Counted from the stretch's first letter, positions 27,535 to 37,571 are shown. The stretch is 64,000 bases of DNA from Thiobacillus denitrificans (GCA_020723405.1 DYIY01000013.1:1-64000), one strand, 5' to 3'. The notes: generated from the sequence alone by a model not told the origin. Translations and numbers: made by a program.

Positions 27535-28010
27535 ACCTGCGCATCGGCCACGGTTTCGACGTCCACGCCTTCGCCGAGGGGCGGCGGCTCATCATCGGCG
27601 GCGTGGACATCCCTCATGAGCGGGGCCTCCTGGGCCATTCCGACGCGGACGTGCTGATCCACGCCGTCTGCGACGCCCTGCTGGGGGCCGCCGCCCTGGG
27701 GGACATCGGCCGCCACTTCCCCGACAGCGACGCCCGTTTCAAGGGCATCGACAGCCGCAAGCTGCTGCGCCACGTGGTGGCCCTGCTGGCGGATCGGGGC
27801 TGGAAGGCGGGCAACGTGGACGTGACCGTCATCGCCCAGGCGCCGAAGATGGCCCCCCACATCCCCGCCATGGTGGCGAACCTGGCCCAGGACCTGGGGG
27901 TGGCGGCGGAGGCTGTCAACGTGAAGGCCACCACCACCGAGAAACTGGGCTTTACCGGCCGGGGCGAGGGGATCGCCGCCGAGGCCGTTTGCCTGCTGGT
28001 GCCGGCCTGA
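27531..28010 (+). CDS. ispF: 2-C-methyl-D-erythritol 2,4-cyclodiphosphate synthase
   Basis: IspF catalyses cyclisation of CDP-methylerythritol 2-phosphate in the non-mevalonate isoprenoid pathway. At 159 residues it is standard. Metal ligands D10, H12 (GFDVHAF) and H44 (VLIHAV) are present, as are the flexible-loop [18 protein letters not shown] signature and the C-terminal [16 protein letters not shown]. In many proteobacteria ispD precedes ispF; here a GNAT gene takes that place and ispD is not in the window. Confidence 0.97.
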   Translation: MNLRIGHGFDVHAFAEGRRLIIGGVDIPHERGLLGHSDADVLIHAVCDALLGAAALGDIGRHFPDSDARFKGIDSRKLLRHVVALLADRGWKAGNVDVTVIAQAPKMAPHIPAMVANLAQDLGVAAEAVNVKATTTEKLGFTGRGEGIAAEAVCLLVPA

Positions 28011-28022
28011 CGGGGCCAGACC

Positions 28023-28607
28023 ATGGCGCCGGGACATTCCCGGGTGTTCTTCGCCCTGTGGCCCGACGAGGTCACCCGTCGGGCCCTGGCGGCGGCCACC
28101 CGAAGGGTCCACGAACGCCTGGGGGGCAAAGCCACCCGGCCGGACACCCTGCATCTCACTCTGGTCTTCGTCGGTGAGGTGGCCGATGCCCGTTTGCCGG
28201 ACCTGCACGGCGCCGCCGCCCGGGTCCAGGCGCCGGCCTTCGATCTGCTGCTGGACCGGCCCGACTGCTGGCGGCACAACCGGGTGGCCCATCTGGGCCC
28301 GTCCCGCACGCCGCCGGCCCTGCTCAATCTGGTGGGGGAACTGGAGGTCCATCTGGCTGCTGCTGGCGTAGCTTTCGACGAGCGGCCCTACCGGGCCCAC
28401 GTGACCCTGGTGCGCAAGGCGGATTGCGGGCGGATGACGGTCGGTGGCGGGGATGGGGAGATGGGAAATCGCGAGGGAAATCGCGAAATGGAAAATCCCC
28501 CGACGGCGCCGATACCCTGGGCCGTGGGGGACTTCCTGCTGGTCAAGTCCAGCTTGCGCCCGGAAGGAGCGCGTTACGAGCAGTTGGGCCGCTGGCCCCT
28601 GCTATAG
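28023..28607 (+). CDS. thpR: RNA 2',3'-cyclic phosphodiesterase
   Basis: ThpR (LigT-like) belongs to the 2H phosphoesterase family and opens 2',3'-cyclic phosphates at RNA ends. Its two catalytic motifs are HLTL (44-47) and HVTL (126-129). At 194 residues it is slightly long because residues about 137-160 contain an insertion (GGGDGEMGNREGNREMEN) encoded by a short imperfect direct repeat (gaaatcgcga). The insertion lies between conserved strands and probably forms a surface loop. It starts 12 bp after ispF and overlaps the convergent gene by 6 bp. Confidence 0.9.
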   Translation: MAPGHSRVFFALWPDEVTRRALAAATRRVHERLGGKATRPDTLHLTLVFVGEVADARLPDLHGAAARVQAPAFDLLLDRPDCWRHNRVAHLGPSRTPPALLNLVGELEVHLAAAGVAFDERPYRAHVTLVRKADCGRMTVGGGDGEMGNREGNREMENPPTAPIPWAVGDFLLVKSSLRPEGARYEQLGRWPLL

Positions 28608-29036
28608 AAAAACAACGTTCTGCAGGTGTCCCGCCAGTTCCTTGACCGGAAGGCGGGTGTAGTCCTTGTCGATGCTTTCCGATAGTTTGCTCCTGACCTG
28701 CCCGGGCAGGTGGTTGTTGACGAGCCCCATGAAGGGGGCCGAGGCCACGAGGATGAGCCGGTCATAACTGTTCTTCACCCGGCCGGCCTCCAGTTCCCTG
28801 GATACCTCCTGGGCGAAACGCTCCGCCTCGTGGTGTTTCGGATCGGCGGGCTGGCCCACTGCACCATGTCCCGGGCCGCCATACGCGCCGGAGCGGTCAC
28901 TCACCAGGTTGGAAGTTTTTTCCCGGCTCTCGGGATGCAGCATTTCCTTCACCAGTTGCAGGCCCCGGTTGGGACCTTCATTGGCGAAAAGCCTGGCCTG
29001 GCTGGCGTTGGCAACCATGATCCATGTGACAGACAT
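28602..29036 (-). CDS. Host attachment family protein
   Basis: This 144-residue soluble protein resembles the PF10116 family named after a rhizobial protein needed for attachment to host cells. The N-terminal MSVTWIMVANASQARLF and LILVASAPFMGLVNNHL are family hallmarks. The centre has a Gly/His-rich linker (GAYGGPGHGAVGQPADPKHHE). The fold resembles translation-termination factor eRF1 domains, and many non-symbionts carry such genes, so the attachment name should not be taken as function. It is convergent with thpR with a 6-bp overlap. Confidence 0.87.
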   Translation of the reverse strand: MSVTWIMVANASQARLFANEGPNRGLQLVKEMLHPESREKTSNLVSDRSGAYGGPGHGAVGQPADPKHHEAERFAQEVSRELEAGRVKNSYDRLILVASAPFMGLVNNHLPGQVRSKLSESIDKDYTRLPVKELAGHLQNVVFL

Positions 29037-29323
29037 AGTGATCCCCCATGTTGGTTCAGACTGCGGTCGAGTGGATTGCTCTGCTTGTCGGGCGTGGCCC
29101 GGGTTACGTGATGTAACAATTTCAGGCTAGCAGGGGAGTTGGGGGCGTCAAGGTGGGGAATGGTTTGGGGTAGGTTGGCGAAGGGGGCACCTGCTCCCCG
29201 GCCCATCAAGGAAGAGCGAGAAGCCCACTCCATCCGGCGGCCCCGCTAAAGCCCCCTCCCCACGAGGGGAGAGGGGTTGGGGAGCATTCCGTAGCCCCCG
29301 GCCACCCCCCATCCAACCCCCCC

Positions 29324-30400
29324 TCACCCAGCCGCCAGGTACTCCCTGGCCAGGGCCAGAACCGCCTCGGATGACGGATCCGTCAGGTTCAGGCAGGGCG
29401 CCCCTGGGGCGTTGACGTAGTTCTTCCCCAGGGACCGCCCATAGGCCGGGTCGTAGTGGCGAACCAGCAGGTCGGCCACCAGTTCGTCCCATCGGCCGGC
29501 CCGGGCCAGGGTCTTCCAGGCGTCGATCCGTTCCCGGCCCTGGAGGGCGGTGAGGCAGTCCAGTTGCACCCCCAGGGCCTCCGGGTCGGCCAGGAAGTGG
29601 GCGTATTCCTGCTTGAGCAGTTCCACCCGCACCGGGATGTCCGCTTCCAGGTTGAGGCAGGGGGCGGCCCGCATGGCCAGGAGCAGTTGCTCCGGGGTGT
29701 GCAGATTGCCGATCTTCTTGCTTTCCGATTCCACGAACACGGGTCGGGCCGGATCGAAGCGGGAGAGGGCATGCCAGACCCGGGATTCGAACCATTTCTG
29801 GGCCGGCTGGGGCCGATCCGGGTAGGCGCCCAGCACCGAGCCCATGTGGGCCGCCATGTCTTCCAGGTCCAGCACCTGGGCGCCGGATTCGTCCAGGGCC
29901 CGCAGGAAACGGCTCTTGCCCACCCCGGTGGGACCGCACACCACCCGGAAGGCGAAGCGGCCGGGCAGGGTTTCCAACTGGTTCACCACATGGCGCCGAT
30001 AGGCCTTGTAGCCCCCTTCCAGTTGGCAGGCGTTCCAGCCGATGGCCCGCAGCACCGTGGTGAAGGCGCCGCTGCGGTTGCCGCCGCGCCAGCAGTAGAC
30101 CAGGGGACGGTAGTCCCGGGGCTTGTCGGCCAGCACCGTTTCCAGGTGGTGGGCGATGTTGCGCGATACCAGGGCGGCTCCGGCTTTCTTGGCCGCGAAG
30201 GCCGATACCTGCTTGTGCAGGGTGCCGATGCGGGCCCGTTCCTCGTTGTCCAGCACGGGCAGGTTGATGGCGCCGGGCAGGCGATCCTCGGCGTATTCCC
30301 CGGGGGAGCGGGTGTCGATGATCGCGTCGAAGGTGTAGGCCTCCTCGACGCTGACGGTGCCGTCCTTGCGCCGGGGCGGCGGGGCGTCCACGCAGGCCAT
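29324..30400 (-). CDS. mnmH: tRNA 2-selenouridine (geranyl-2-thiouridine) synthase
   Basis: MnmH (SelU/YbbB) replaces sulfur by selenium in the wobble 2-thiouridine of some tRNAs through a geranylated intermediate. The 358-residue protein has an N-terminal rhodanese domain with active cysteine C103 (VYCWRGGNRSG) and a P-loop domain with GPTGVGKS (156-163). Length is normal. Its partner selenophosphate synthetase (selD) is not in the window. It follows smpB by 4 bp on the same strand. The 287-bp gap downstream holds no gene but includes a ctccccacgaggggag palindrome. Confidence 0.95.
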   Translation of the reverse strand: MACVDAPPPRRKDGTVSVEEAYTFDAIIDTRSPGEYAEDRLPGAINLPVLDNEERARIGTLHKQVSAFAAKKAGAALVSRNIAHHLETVLADKPRDYRPLVYCWRGGNRSGAFTTVLRAIGWNACQLEGGYKAYRRHVVNQLETLPGRFAFRVVCGPTGVGKSRFLRALDESGAQVLDLEDMAAHMGSVLGAYPDRPQPAQKWFESRVWHALSRFDPARPVFVESESKKIGNLHTPEQLLLAMRAAPCLNLEADIPVRVELLKQEYAHFLADPEALGVQLDCLTALQGRERIDAWKTLARAGRWDELVADLLVRHYDPAYGRSLGKNYVNAPGAPCLNLTDPSSEAVLALAREYLAAG

Positions 30401-30404
30401 GGCC

Positions 30405-30851
30405 TCAGGTCTCCCGCCGGACCAGGCGCTGCTTTTCCCGCTGCCAGTCCCGTTCCTTCTCGGTGGCCCGCTTGTCGTGGAGTTTCTTGCCCTTGGCCAG
30501 GCCGATTTCCAGTTTCACCCGGCCCTTGGCGTAGTGCAGGTTGAGGGGCACCAGGGTGAAACCGGCCTGCTGCACCTTGCCGATGAGTTTGCGGATTTCC
30601 TGGGCGTGGAGAAGCAGCTTGCGGGAGCGGGTGGGGTCCGGCTTGATGTGGGTGGAGGCGGTGGCCAGAGGGCTGATGTGGCAGCCGATCAGCCAGACTT
30701 CCTCCTGCTTCAGCACCACGTAGGCTTCCTTGAGTTGTACCCGGCCGGCGCGGATGGCTTTGACTTCCCAGCCTTCCAGGACGAGGCCCGCCTCGTAGCG
30801 TTCCTCGATGAAGTAGTCGTGGAATGCCTTCTTGTTGTCGATGATGCTCAT
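30405..30851 (-). CDS. smpB: SsrA-binding protein SmpB
   Basis: SmpB binds tmRNA and brings it to stalled ribosomes for trans-translation. The 148-residue sequence contains the OB-fold signature [21 protein letters not shown] and ends with the basic helical tail [20 protein letters not shown] that enters the mRNA channel. The tmRNA gene ssrA is not in the window. It is divergent from ratA across 68 bp, a conserved arrangement in beta- and gammaproteobacteria. Confidence 0.97.
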   Translation of the reverse strand: MSIIDNKKAFHDYFIEERYEAGLVLEGWEVKAIRAGRVQLKEAYVVLKQEEVWLIGCHISPLATASTHIKPDPTRSRKLLLHAQEIRKLIGKVQQAGFTLVPLNLHYAKGRVKLEIGLAKGKKLHDKRATEKERDWQREKQRLVRRET

Positions 30852-30919
30852 GGGGGAGGGCCGGAGGGTGCGTGGTTTCGTGCTATTTTAACAGGCCCGT
30901 CATTTCCAGCCCGCCGTCC

Positions 30920-31357
30920 ATGGCCGAAGTCCTCAAATCCGTCCTGGTGCCCTATTCCGCGGCGGAGATGTTCGTGCTGGTGGATGGCGTCGAGGACTAT
31001 CCGGGTTTCCTGCCCTGGTGCGGGGGTTCGGAAGTGCATCTGCGCGATGAGGAAACCACCGAAGCCACCATCCGCATCCAGTATCTCCAGGTGAAACAAT
31101 CCTTCACCACCCGCAACAGCAAACGATTCCCGGAGGAGATGCACATCCGCCTGAAGAGCGGTCCCTTCCGCAAGCTGGACGGCTGCTGGCGCTTCAAGGT
31201 ACTGGCGGAAAACGCCTGCAAGATCGAGTTCACCATTACCTACGAGTTTTCCAGCGGTCTGCTGGAGAGGGTGGTGGGCCCGGTCTTCGGCATGATCACC
31301 AACAACCTGGTGGACGCTTTCGTACACCGGGCGGAACAGGTCTACGGCGAACGATGA
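30920..31357 (+). CDS. ratA: RatA family START-domain protein
   Basis: This 145-residue protein is of the RatA/COQ10 type. It opens with the typical SVLVPYSAAEMFVLVDGVEDYPGFLPWC and shows the helix-grip fold motif FSSGLLERVVGPVFGMI at the C-terminus. Family members bind ubiquinone or hydrophobic ligands (COQ10), and E. coli RatA was reported to inhibit ribosome subunit joining. The ATG at 30920 (MAEVLKS) was chosen over an upstream reading in the smpB spacer. It overlaps rnfH by 4 bp; the ratA-rnfH pair has been treated as a toxin-antitoxin-like module, with limited support. Confidence 0.93.
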   Translation: MAEVLKSVLVPYSAAEMFVLVDGVEDYPGFLPWCGGSEVHLRDEETTEATIRIQYLQVKQSFTTRNSKRFPEEMHIRLKSGPFRKLDGCWRFKVLAENACKIEFTITYEFSSGLLERVVGPVFGMITNNLVDAFVHRAEQVYGER

Positions 31358-31677
31358 GCGGACAAATCCACGTGGAAGTGGTTTACGCCCGGCCCGGGCG
31401 GCAGAAGTCGGTACGCATCCAGGTGCGGGATGGTGCCACGGTGAAGGACGCCGTCGAACAGTCGGGCCTGTTGGGGGAATTCCCGGAGATCGATCTGGCG
31501 AAAAACAAACTGGGCATCTGGAACAAGCTTTCCAAGGCGGATGCCCCCTTGCGGGACCAGGATCGGGTGGAGATTTATCGCCCCCTCATCGCCGACCCCA
31601 AGGAAGTCCGCCGGCAACGGGCGGCCGAAGGCAAGGTCATGAAGAAGGGCGGGGGGGAGGCCGGCGCCGGGGAGTGA
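31354..31677 (+). CDS. rnfH: RnfH family ubiquitin-like protein
   Basis: RnfH is a small beta-grasp protein; this one has 107 residues. The sequence begins with IHVEVVYARPGRQKSVRIQV and has the characteristic VGIWNK-like segment LGIWNKLSKADAPLRDQDRVEIYRPL. Its name comes from association with rnf genes in Rhodobacter, but here it is about 24 kb from the rnf operon and coupled to ratA. The C-terminus is Lys/Gly-rich and low complexity. Function is not established. Confidence 0.93.
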   Translation: MSGQIHVEVVYARPGRQKSVRIQVRDGATVKDAVEQSGLLGEFPEIDLAKNKLGIWNKLSKADAPLRDQDRVEIYRPLIADPKEVRRQRAAEGKVMKKGGGEAGAGE

Positions 31678-31731
31678 GGCCGGCCAAGCGGCCGGTGGCG
31701 CCGCAGTAGGCGACACCGGCCGACGTTTGGA

Positions 31732-32088
31732 TCACTTTTGCTCGGTGCTGGGGTAGGACAGTTGGGCGATGCCGAACTGGGCCTGCTCGGAGGCTTTCTT
31801 GGCCTGCTTCACGACGGCGGCGCTGTCGCCGGCCTTGGCGGCTTCCTGGGCCTGCTTCAGGGCGGTTTCGGCGGTGGTCCACAGCGCGAATTTGGACTTG
31901 GCGGACTTCACGTCGGCTTCGGCCTGGGTCAGGGCCTGCTTGGCTTCGTCGCTGATGGTGGGTGCGGCAGGCGCGGCGGCGGCGGCGGGCTGCTTGGGCG
32001 CTTCGCTGCTGGTGGCCGGGGTCTGGCTGCAAGCGGACAAGGCGAAGGCGGACAGGATGACGGCAACGGACGCGAGCTGGAACTTCAT
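31732..32088 (-). CDS. Small Ala/Lys-rich lipoprotein
   Basis: The 118-residue product has a lipoprotein signal ending in the lipobox LSAC (C20), followed by a Pro/Ala linker (about residues 25-50) and a long amphipathic helix rich in Ala, Lys, Gln and Glu, likely a coiled coil (about 50-110). It resembles small periplasmic Lpp/DUF4398-like helical lipoproteins, but I cannot assign a family with certainty. An AGGAG ribosome site precedes the ATG at 32088. It is divergent from guaB. Confidence 0.75.
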   Translation of the reverse strand: MKFQLASVAVILSAFALSACSQTPATSSEAPKQPAAAAAPAAPTISDEAKQALTQAEADVKSAKSKFALWTTAETALKQAQEAAKAGDSAAVVKQAKKASEQAQFGIAQLSYPSTEQK

Positions 32089-32234
32089 GGATGATCTCCT
32101 CTCCATCGTGGAATCTCGGAACAACGAATTGCGGAACCCCGAATTCGGCGGCGGGCAGACATTAGTTCTCCGCCGGAAGGCCCGTCAATGGCTTTTCCCC
32201 GCGCTGGTACGGATTTGGTAAATAAACACCACGC

Positions 32235-32263
32235 TTGGGAGGCGGCGGCGGCCTCTGTATAAT
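32235..32263 (+). promoter_or_regulatory. Sigma-70 promoter of guaB
   Basis: TTGGGA (32235-32240) and a perfect TATAAT (32258-32263) are separated by 17 bp. Transcription would start about 18-20 bases before the guaB ATG at 32289. This is one of the best matches to the housekeeping consensus in the window. Confidence 0.75.
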
Positions 32264-32279
32264 GCCGTTTTGCGCGTAA

Positions 32280-33749
<1,470 letters not shown>

Positions 33750-33780
33750 GCGGGTAGTCGGTAGTTTGTAGTCGGTAGCC
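33750..33780 (+). repeat. Left GTAG-rich inverted-repeat flank of the four-helix-bundle cassette
   Basis: The spacer directly after the guaB stop contains gcgggtagtcggtagtttgtagtcggtagcc. Its ttgtagtcggtag (33766-33778) is the exact reverse complement of 34164-34176 on the other side of the small gene, and gcgggtag (33750-33757) likewise matches 34150-34157. Confidence 0.85.
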
Positions 33781-33786
33781 GGCCCA

Positions 33787-34149
33787 GTGGAAAGCTACCG
33801 GCGGCTGCTAGTGTGGCAGAAGGCCATGGACCTCGCAGAGGGCATCTACCGACTTGCCGGCAGTTTTCCGCAACACGAGTTGTATGGTTTGACCTCGCAG
33901 ATTCGCAGGGCGGCCGTGTCGATTCCGTCCAACATCGCCGAAGGCAGGGAGCGTGGGTCTGACAAGGACTTCATGAGATTTCTGGGGATCGCCCTGGGGT
34001 CTCTTGCCGAGTTGGAGACCCAGCTTCTGTTGTCGCAGCGTTTGGGCTATGTCGCCGAAGCGGATTTGCAGTCCCTTGTTCCCCTGGCCGACGAGGTCGG
34101 GAAAATGCTCCGTGGGCTCAAACGTAGCCTTGAACAACCCGGGGTTTAG
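33787..34149 (+). CDS. Four-helix-bundle protein (23S rRNA intervening-sequence-protein type)
   Basis: This 120-residue protein matches the widespread family originally found in rRNA intervening sequences. It begins with a GTG codon ([20 protein letters not shown]) and contains the family motif [21 protein letters not shown], which joins two helices; helix four is [20 protein letters not shown]. The gene, with inverted GTAG-rich flanks, is inserted between guaB and guaA, which are normally adjacent. Relatives form pentamers and include the accessory protein Avd of diversity-generating retroelements, but no reverse transcriptase is here. Function is unknown; the context looks like a mobile cassette. 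Confidence 0.88.
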   Translation: MESYRRLLVWQKAMDLAEGIYRLAGSFPQHELYGLTSQIRRAAVSIPSNIAEGRERGSDKDFMRFLGIALGSLAELETQLLLSQRLGYVAEADLQSLVPLADEVGKMLRGLKRSLEQPGV

Positions 34150-34182
34150 CTACCCGCTACCATCTACCGACTACAAGCTATC
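34149..34182 (-). repeat. Right GTAG-rich inverted-repeat flank of the four-helix-bundle cassette
   Basis: gctacccgctaccatctaccgactacaagctatc follows the small gene and is the inverted counterpart of 33750-33780 (13-bp exact core plus an 8-bp exact outer block). It ends 4 bases before the guaA start codon. Confidence 0.85.
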
Positions 34183-34186
34183 AGCC

Positions 34187-35749
34187 ATGCACAAGAAAAT
34201 CCTCATCCTCGATTTTGGTTCCCAGTACACCCAGTTGATTGCCCGGCGGGTGCGGGAGCACAACGTCTACTGCGAACTCCATGCCTGCGACGTGAGCGAT
34301 GAGTTCGTCCGGGCATTCAACCCGGCGGGCGTCATCCTCTCAGGCGGGCCGGCCTCGGTGTACGAGGAGGAGACGCCCCGGGCCCCCGACGCGGTGTGGA
34401 CCCTGGGGGTGCCGGTGCTGGGCATCTGCTACGGCATGCAGACCATGGCCGCGCAACTGGGGGGCAAGGTGGAGAACTCCGCCAAGCGGGAATTCGGCTA
34501 TGCCGAGGTCCGCGCCCACGGCCATACCCCCCTGCTGCGGGACATCCAGGACCGGGTGGAGGATGGCGGCGCCGCCTGGCTGGACGTGTGGATGAGCCAC
34601 GGCGACAAGGTCACCGAGTTGCCCCCGGGCTTCAAGGTCATCTGCGACAACGCAGCCACGCCCATCGCTGGCATGGCCGACGTGGCGCGCCACTTCTACG
34701 CCCTGCAATTCCATCCGGAAGTCACCCACACCCTCCAGGGCAAGGCCATTCTGGGCCGTTTCGTTCACGACATCTGCGGTTGCGGCAACGACTGGAACAT
34801 GCCCGACTACATTTCCGAGGCCATCGGCAAAATCCGTTCCACGGTGGGTTCCGACGAAGTGATCCTGGGCCTGTCCGGCGGGGTGGATTCCTCTGTGGCC
34901 GCCGCCCTGATCCACCGGGCCATCGGCGACCAGCTCACCTGCGTGTTCGTGGACACGGGCCTGCTGCGCCTCAACGAAGCCCGGCAGGTCATGGAGACCT
35001 TTGCCCAGAACCTGGGCGTCAAGGTGATCCACGTGGACGCCACCGAGCAGTTCATGTCCAAGCTGGCCGGGGTCAGCGACCCGGAGCGCAAGCGCAAGAT
35101 CATCGGCGGCGAGTTCGTGGCCGTGTTCCAGGCCGAATCCGCCAAGCTGAAGAACGCCAAGTGGCTGGCCCAGGGCACCATCTACCCGGACGTCATCGAG
35201 TCCGCCGGGGCCAAGACCAAGAAGGCCCACGCCATCAAGAGCCACCACAACGTGGGCGGCCTGCCGGACGACATGCATCTGAAGCTCCTGGAGCCCCTGC
35301 GGGAACTGTTCAAGGACGAGGTGCGGGAACTGGGCATCGCCCTGGGCCTGCCCCACGACATGGTCTACCGCCATCCCTTCCCCGGCCCGGGCCTGGGGGT
35401 GCGCATCCTGGGCGAGGTGAAGAAGGAATACGCCGACCTCCTGCGCCTGGCCGACCACATCTACATCGAAGAACTGCGCGCCGCCGGCTGGTACGAGAAG
35501 ACCTCCCAGGCCTTCGCCGTGTTCCTGCCGGTGAAGGCCGTGGGCGTCATGGGTGACGGCCGCACCTACGACTACGTCATCGCCCTGCGCGCCGTGCAAA
35601 CCCAGGACTTCATGACCGCCCACTGGGCGGAACTGCCCTACACCCTGCTGGCCAAGGTCTCCAATCGCATCATCAACGAGATCCGCGGCATCAACCGGGT
35701 CACCTACGACATCACCGGCAAGCCGCCTGGCACCATCGAGTGGGAGTGA
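34187..35749 (+). CDS. guaA: GMP synthase (glutamine-hydrolysing)
   Basis: GuaA aminates XMP to GMP. The 520-residue protein has an N-terminal class-I amidotransferase domain with nucleophile GICYGMQ and partner HPEVTHT, then the ATP-pyrophosphatase domain with SGGVDSS, and the C-terminal dimerisation domain ending in [18 protein letters not shown]. The start at 34187 ([17 protein letters not shown]) is the standard one. Its last 15 bases are duplicated at 49183-49197: the 3' end is the integration site of the island that follows, and the coding sequence is left intact. Confidence 0.98.
   Translation: MHKKILILDFGSQYTQLIARRVREHNVYCELHACDVSDEFVRAFNPAGVILSGGPASVYEEETPRAPDAVWTLGVPVLGICYGMQTMAAQLGGKVENSAKREFGYAEVRAHGHTPLLRDIQDRVEDGGAAWLDVWMSHGDKVTELPPGFKVICDNAATPIAGMADVARHFYALQFHPEVTHTLQGKAILGRFVHDICGCGNDWNMPDYISEAIGKIRSTVGSDEVILGLSGGVDSSVAAALIHRAIGDQLTCVFVDTGLLRLNEARQVMETFAQNLGVKVIHVDATEQFMSKLAGVSDPERKRKIIGGEFVAVFQAESAKLKNAKWLAQGTIYPDVIESAGAKTKKAHAIKSHHNVGGLPDDMHLKLLEPLRELFKDEVRELGIALGLPHDMVYRHPFPGPGLGVRILGEVKKEYADLLRLADHIYIEELRAAGWYEKTSQAFAVFLPVKAVGVMGDGRTYDYVIALRAVQTQDFMTAHWAELPYTLLAKVSNRIINEIRGINRVTYDITGKPPGTIEWE
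35735..35749 (+). other. attL: left 15-bp direct repeat of the guaA-integrated island
   Basis: atcgagtgggagtga forms the end of guaA including its stop codon and recurs exactly at 49183-49197. The 3' end of guaA is a well-known attachment site for tyrosine-recombinase islands. The copy here is inside the intact gene, so it is the gene-proximal junction. Confidence 0.85.
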
Positions 35750-35832
35750 GGTCGTTTTGTAAGGTATTGTTTTTACAATAATTATAATGGCTCGTTGATG
35801 GTGCAATCTACATCATCGACGAGCAGGCGAAT

Positions 35833-36135
35833 ATGGAAAATCAATGCCTTACGCGAGCACTGTTTTGGCTGCTTCAATTTCTGATGGCATTTTTGATGGT
35901 ATCTGGAAGTGAATCGGCGGATGCATGCCTGATATCTATGAGCCGTAAACCCCATACCGATTTCATCCTGGATGCCGCGCATCTCGCGGCCAAGGAACCC
36001 TTGCTCGATCAGATGTGCATCCTAACCAGCCGAGAGTCCCACTCTGAGTTTCTCACTCGATTGGAGCAACCGGGGCGGCCCAATGAGCTTCTGCGCAACA
36101 CGATGCAGACTCCGGTACCCTGGGATAAGACATAA
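35833..36135 (+). CDS. Hypothetical protein at island left end
   Basis: I do not recognise this 100-residue frame. It has a hydrophobic N-terminal segment (ALFWLLQFLMAFLMV, about residues 9-23) that could be a signal or membrane anchor, and then a hydrophilic region with several serines. Base composition is clearly more A+T-rich than the guaBA region. The ribosome site is weak. The surrounding 35750-36202 stretch contains no integrase or other recognisable gene, only an A+T-rich hairpin (tattgt-tttt-acaata at 35765-35780). The frame may be a remnant or not be coding. Confidence 0.3.
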   Translation: MENQCLTRALFWLLQFLMAFLMVSGSESADACLISMSRKPHTDFILDAAHLAAKEPLLDQMCILTSRESHSEFLTRLEQPGRPNELLRNTMQTPVPWDKT

Positions 36136-36240
36136 CGGTTTCGGCTCCCGAGCCGCTCACCGGGCAGATGCCGAACGGCTATGGCCTACGGAAAGGCGGC
36201 GCGGTAATCCCCCCGCTTTTAGCGGCTCCCAGAAGTAGAA

Positions 36241-37074
36241 CTAAGCGGCCATGGCCAGCCGCTGTTTCGGGGTAATGCCGCCCAAGGCCATGTTTGGGCG
36301 GTGGTGATTGTAGTTGTACATCCACTGCGTGGCGAACAGCCGGACCTCATCCAGATCTTCCCAGTAATACTGCGACAGCCATTCATAGCGCACTGTCCGG
36401 TTGAACCGTTCGACGTAGGCATTCTGCTGCGGCTTGCCGGGCTGGATGTAATCCATCCGAATGCCTTGGCGATCCGCCCAGGTCTGGATCAACCCGCTGA
36501 TGTTCTCCGGCCCGTTGTCGCACCGAATGGCGGCTGGCTTTCCACGCCTCTCGATGACCTGGTCCAGTGCCCGAATCACACGGGCTGAAGGGAGCGAGAA
36601 GTCGATCTCGATTCCCAGCGCCTCCCGGTTGAAGTCGTCGATGACGTTGAACAGGCGAAAGCCTCGTCCGTCACCCAGTTGATCGTGCATGAAGTCCATC
36701 GACCAGACCTGGTTGATCGCCGTCGGTACCGCGAGCGGTTCGGGCTTCTCACGCTGTAGCCGTTTCCGTGGCTTGATCCGCAAGTTCAACTCCAACTCCC
36801 GATAGATCCGGTAGACCCGCTTGTGATTCCAGATGAAGCCCTTGACGTTCCGCAGGTACAGGTAACAGAGGCCAAAGCCCCAATTGCGCTGGTTATCGGT
36901 CAAACGAACCAGCCAGTCGGTAATCTGTTCGTTCTCGACGTTGCGCTTGGCTTCATAGCGGTAGCAGGTCTCGCTTAGCCTGAAGATCGTACAGGCCAAC
37001 CGGATCGACACCGCTTTGGCCGCTACCACCTGTTTGGCCATCTCGCGTCGGCGTGATGGCCTCACCACTTTTTT
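36241..37074 (-). CDS. IS3-family transposase OrfB (DDE integrase core)
   Basis: This frame encodes the catalytic half of the transposase, about 277 residues after the frameshift site. It has an HTH_21-like N-terminal region (YRYEAKRN...[14 protein letters not shown]) and the rve integrase core with D in [10 protein letters not shown] in IRCDNGPEN and E in [18 protein letters not shown], the DDE triad. The C-terminal [17 protein letters not shown] is typical of the IS407/IS2-like branch. It has no independent start; expression should come from a -1 shift at AAAAAAG (37074-37068), giving an OrfAB fusion. All catalytic residues are intact. Confidence 0.92.
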   Translation of the reverse strand, partial: KKVVRPSRRREMAKQVVAAKAVSIRLACTIFRLSETCYRYEAKRNVENEQITDWLVRLTDNQRNWGFGLCYLYLRNVKGFIWNHKRVYRIYRELELNLRIKPRKRLQREKPEPLAVPTAINQVWSMDFMHDQLGDGRGFRLFNVIDDFNREALGIEIDFSLPSARVIRALDQVIERRGKPAAIRCDNGPENISGLIQTWADRQGIRMDYIQPGKPQQNAYVERFNRTVRYEWLSQYYWEDLDEVRLFATQWMYNYNHHRPNMALGGITPKQRLAMAA

Positions 37075-37328
37075 GCCATCGCCTCCTTGAGAATCTCGGC
37101 CTTCAGCCGCTCCTCGGCATACATCTTCTTGAGCCGCGCGTTCTCGGCCTCCAGCTCTTTCATCCGGGCCATCATTGACGTGTCCATGCCGCCGAACTTG
37201 GCTCGCCATTTGTAGAACGTCGCCGAGCTGATACCCATGTCCCGGCATAACTCCGGGACCGCCAGGCCCGCTTCTACTCGCTTAAGTGCGTCCATGATCT
37301 GGCTGTCCGTGAACCTCGACTTCTTCAT
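37062..37328 (-). CDS. IS3-family transposase OrfA
   Basis: The 88-residue product contains an HTH_8/transposase-8 helix-turn-helix ([19 protein letters not shown]...[16 protein letters not shown]) and a leucine-zipper-like helix ([20 protein letters not shown]) used for dimerisation. It ends just past an A6G slippery heptamer, where a -1 frameshift produces the OrfAB transposase. The ATG at 37328 is preceded by gaggagat. Alone, OrfA usually regulates transposition by binding the IS ends. Confidence 0.93.
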   Translation of the reverse strand: MKKSRFTDSQIMDALKRVEAGLAVPELCRDMGISSATFYKWRAKFGGMDTSMMARMKELEAENARLKKMYAEERLKAEILKEAMAKKW

Positions 37329-37392
37329 GCAGAATCTCCTCTCAACGAGAAAATTCTACTTCTGATCACCGCTGGTTTAAGGGGGAATTACC

Positions 37393-37571
37393 GCGCGATT
37401 CGCCTGGATTTCGATTTCTCGACAAGCCTGCATCAACTGCTCGAAGGTGAGGGCGTCGCCAAGCATGACTTGGTTGGCAAGCATGTTTGCGTAATCCTCG
37501 GCCAGCGCGGCGAGTGCATTACCCTCGGGGACGATGTTCAACTTGCCGGACACGGCTGGCATGTAGTCGAT
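37393..37571 (-). pseudogene. Fragment of AbiEii-like nucleotidyltransferase, truncated by the IS
   Basis: About 59 codons on the minus strand read SGKLNIVPEGNALAAL..., then EDYANMLANQVM and TFEQLMQACREIEIQANR, resembling the C-terminal tail of nucleotidyl transferase AbiEii/AbiGii-type toxins or antiphage proteins. The frame runs straight into the IS end (RA then VIPP encoded by the inverted repeat), so the 3' end has been cut off by the insertion. Upstream of 37571 the similarity stops, so the 5' part is missing too. The family assignment is by eye. Confidence 0.45.

Larger units (their letters stand above)
36203..37392 (-). mobile_element. IS3-family insertion sequence (IS407-like), 1190 bp
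   Basis: The element carries orfA and orfB transposase genes on the minus strand. Its ends are imperfect inverted repeats: ggtaatcccccc...agcgg...agaagtagaa on the left, and the reverse complement ggtaattcccccttaaa...agcgg...agaagtagaa on the right. The flanks show gcgc on both sides (36199-36202 and 37393-37396), a candidate 4-bp target duplication, though gcgc is itself palindromic. The right end lies inside a nucleotidyltransferase-like fragment. The element looks complete. Confidence 0.88.

Noticed and set aside
33750-34182. Part of a diversity-generating retroelement, because the four-helix-bundle protein resembles Avd
   Set aside because: There is no reverse transcriptase, template repeat or variable repeat nearby; the resemblance is only at family level.
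35749-36202. Island integrase hidden next to guaA
   Set aside because: No frame in this stretch shows the R-H-R-Y tyrosine recombinase residues or a serine recombinase domain; only an unrecognised 100-codon frame is present.
36203-37392. Disrupted transposase (two frames read as a frameshift mutation)
   Set aside because: The A6G slippery heptamer at the junction is the normal programmed -1 frameshift signal of the IS3 family, and both halves have all their motifs.
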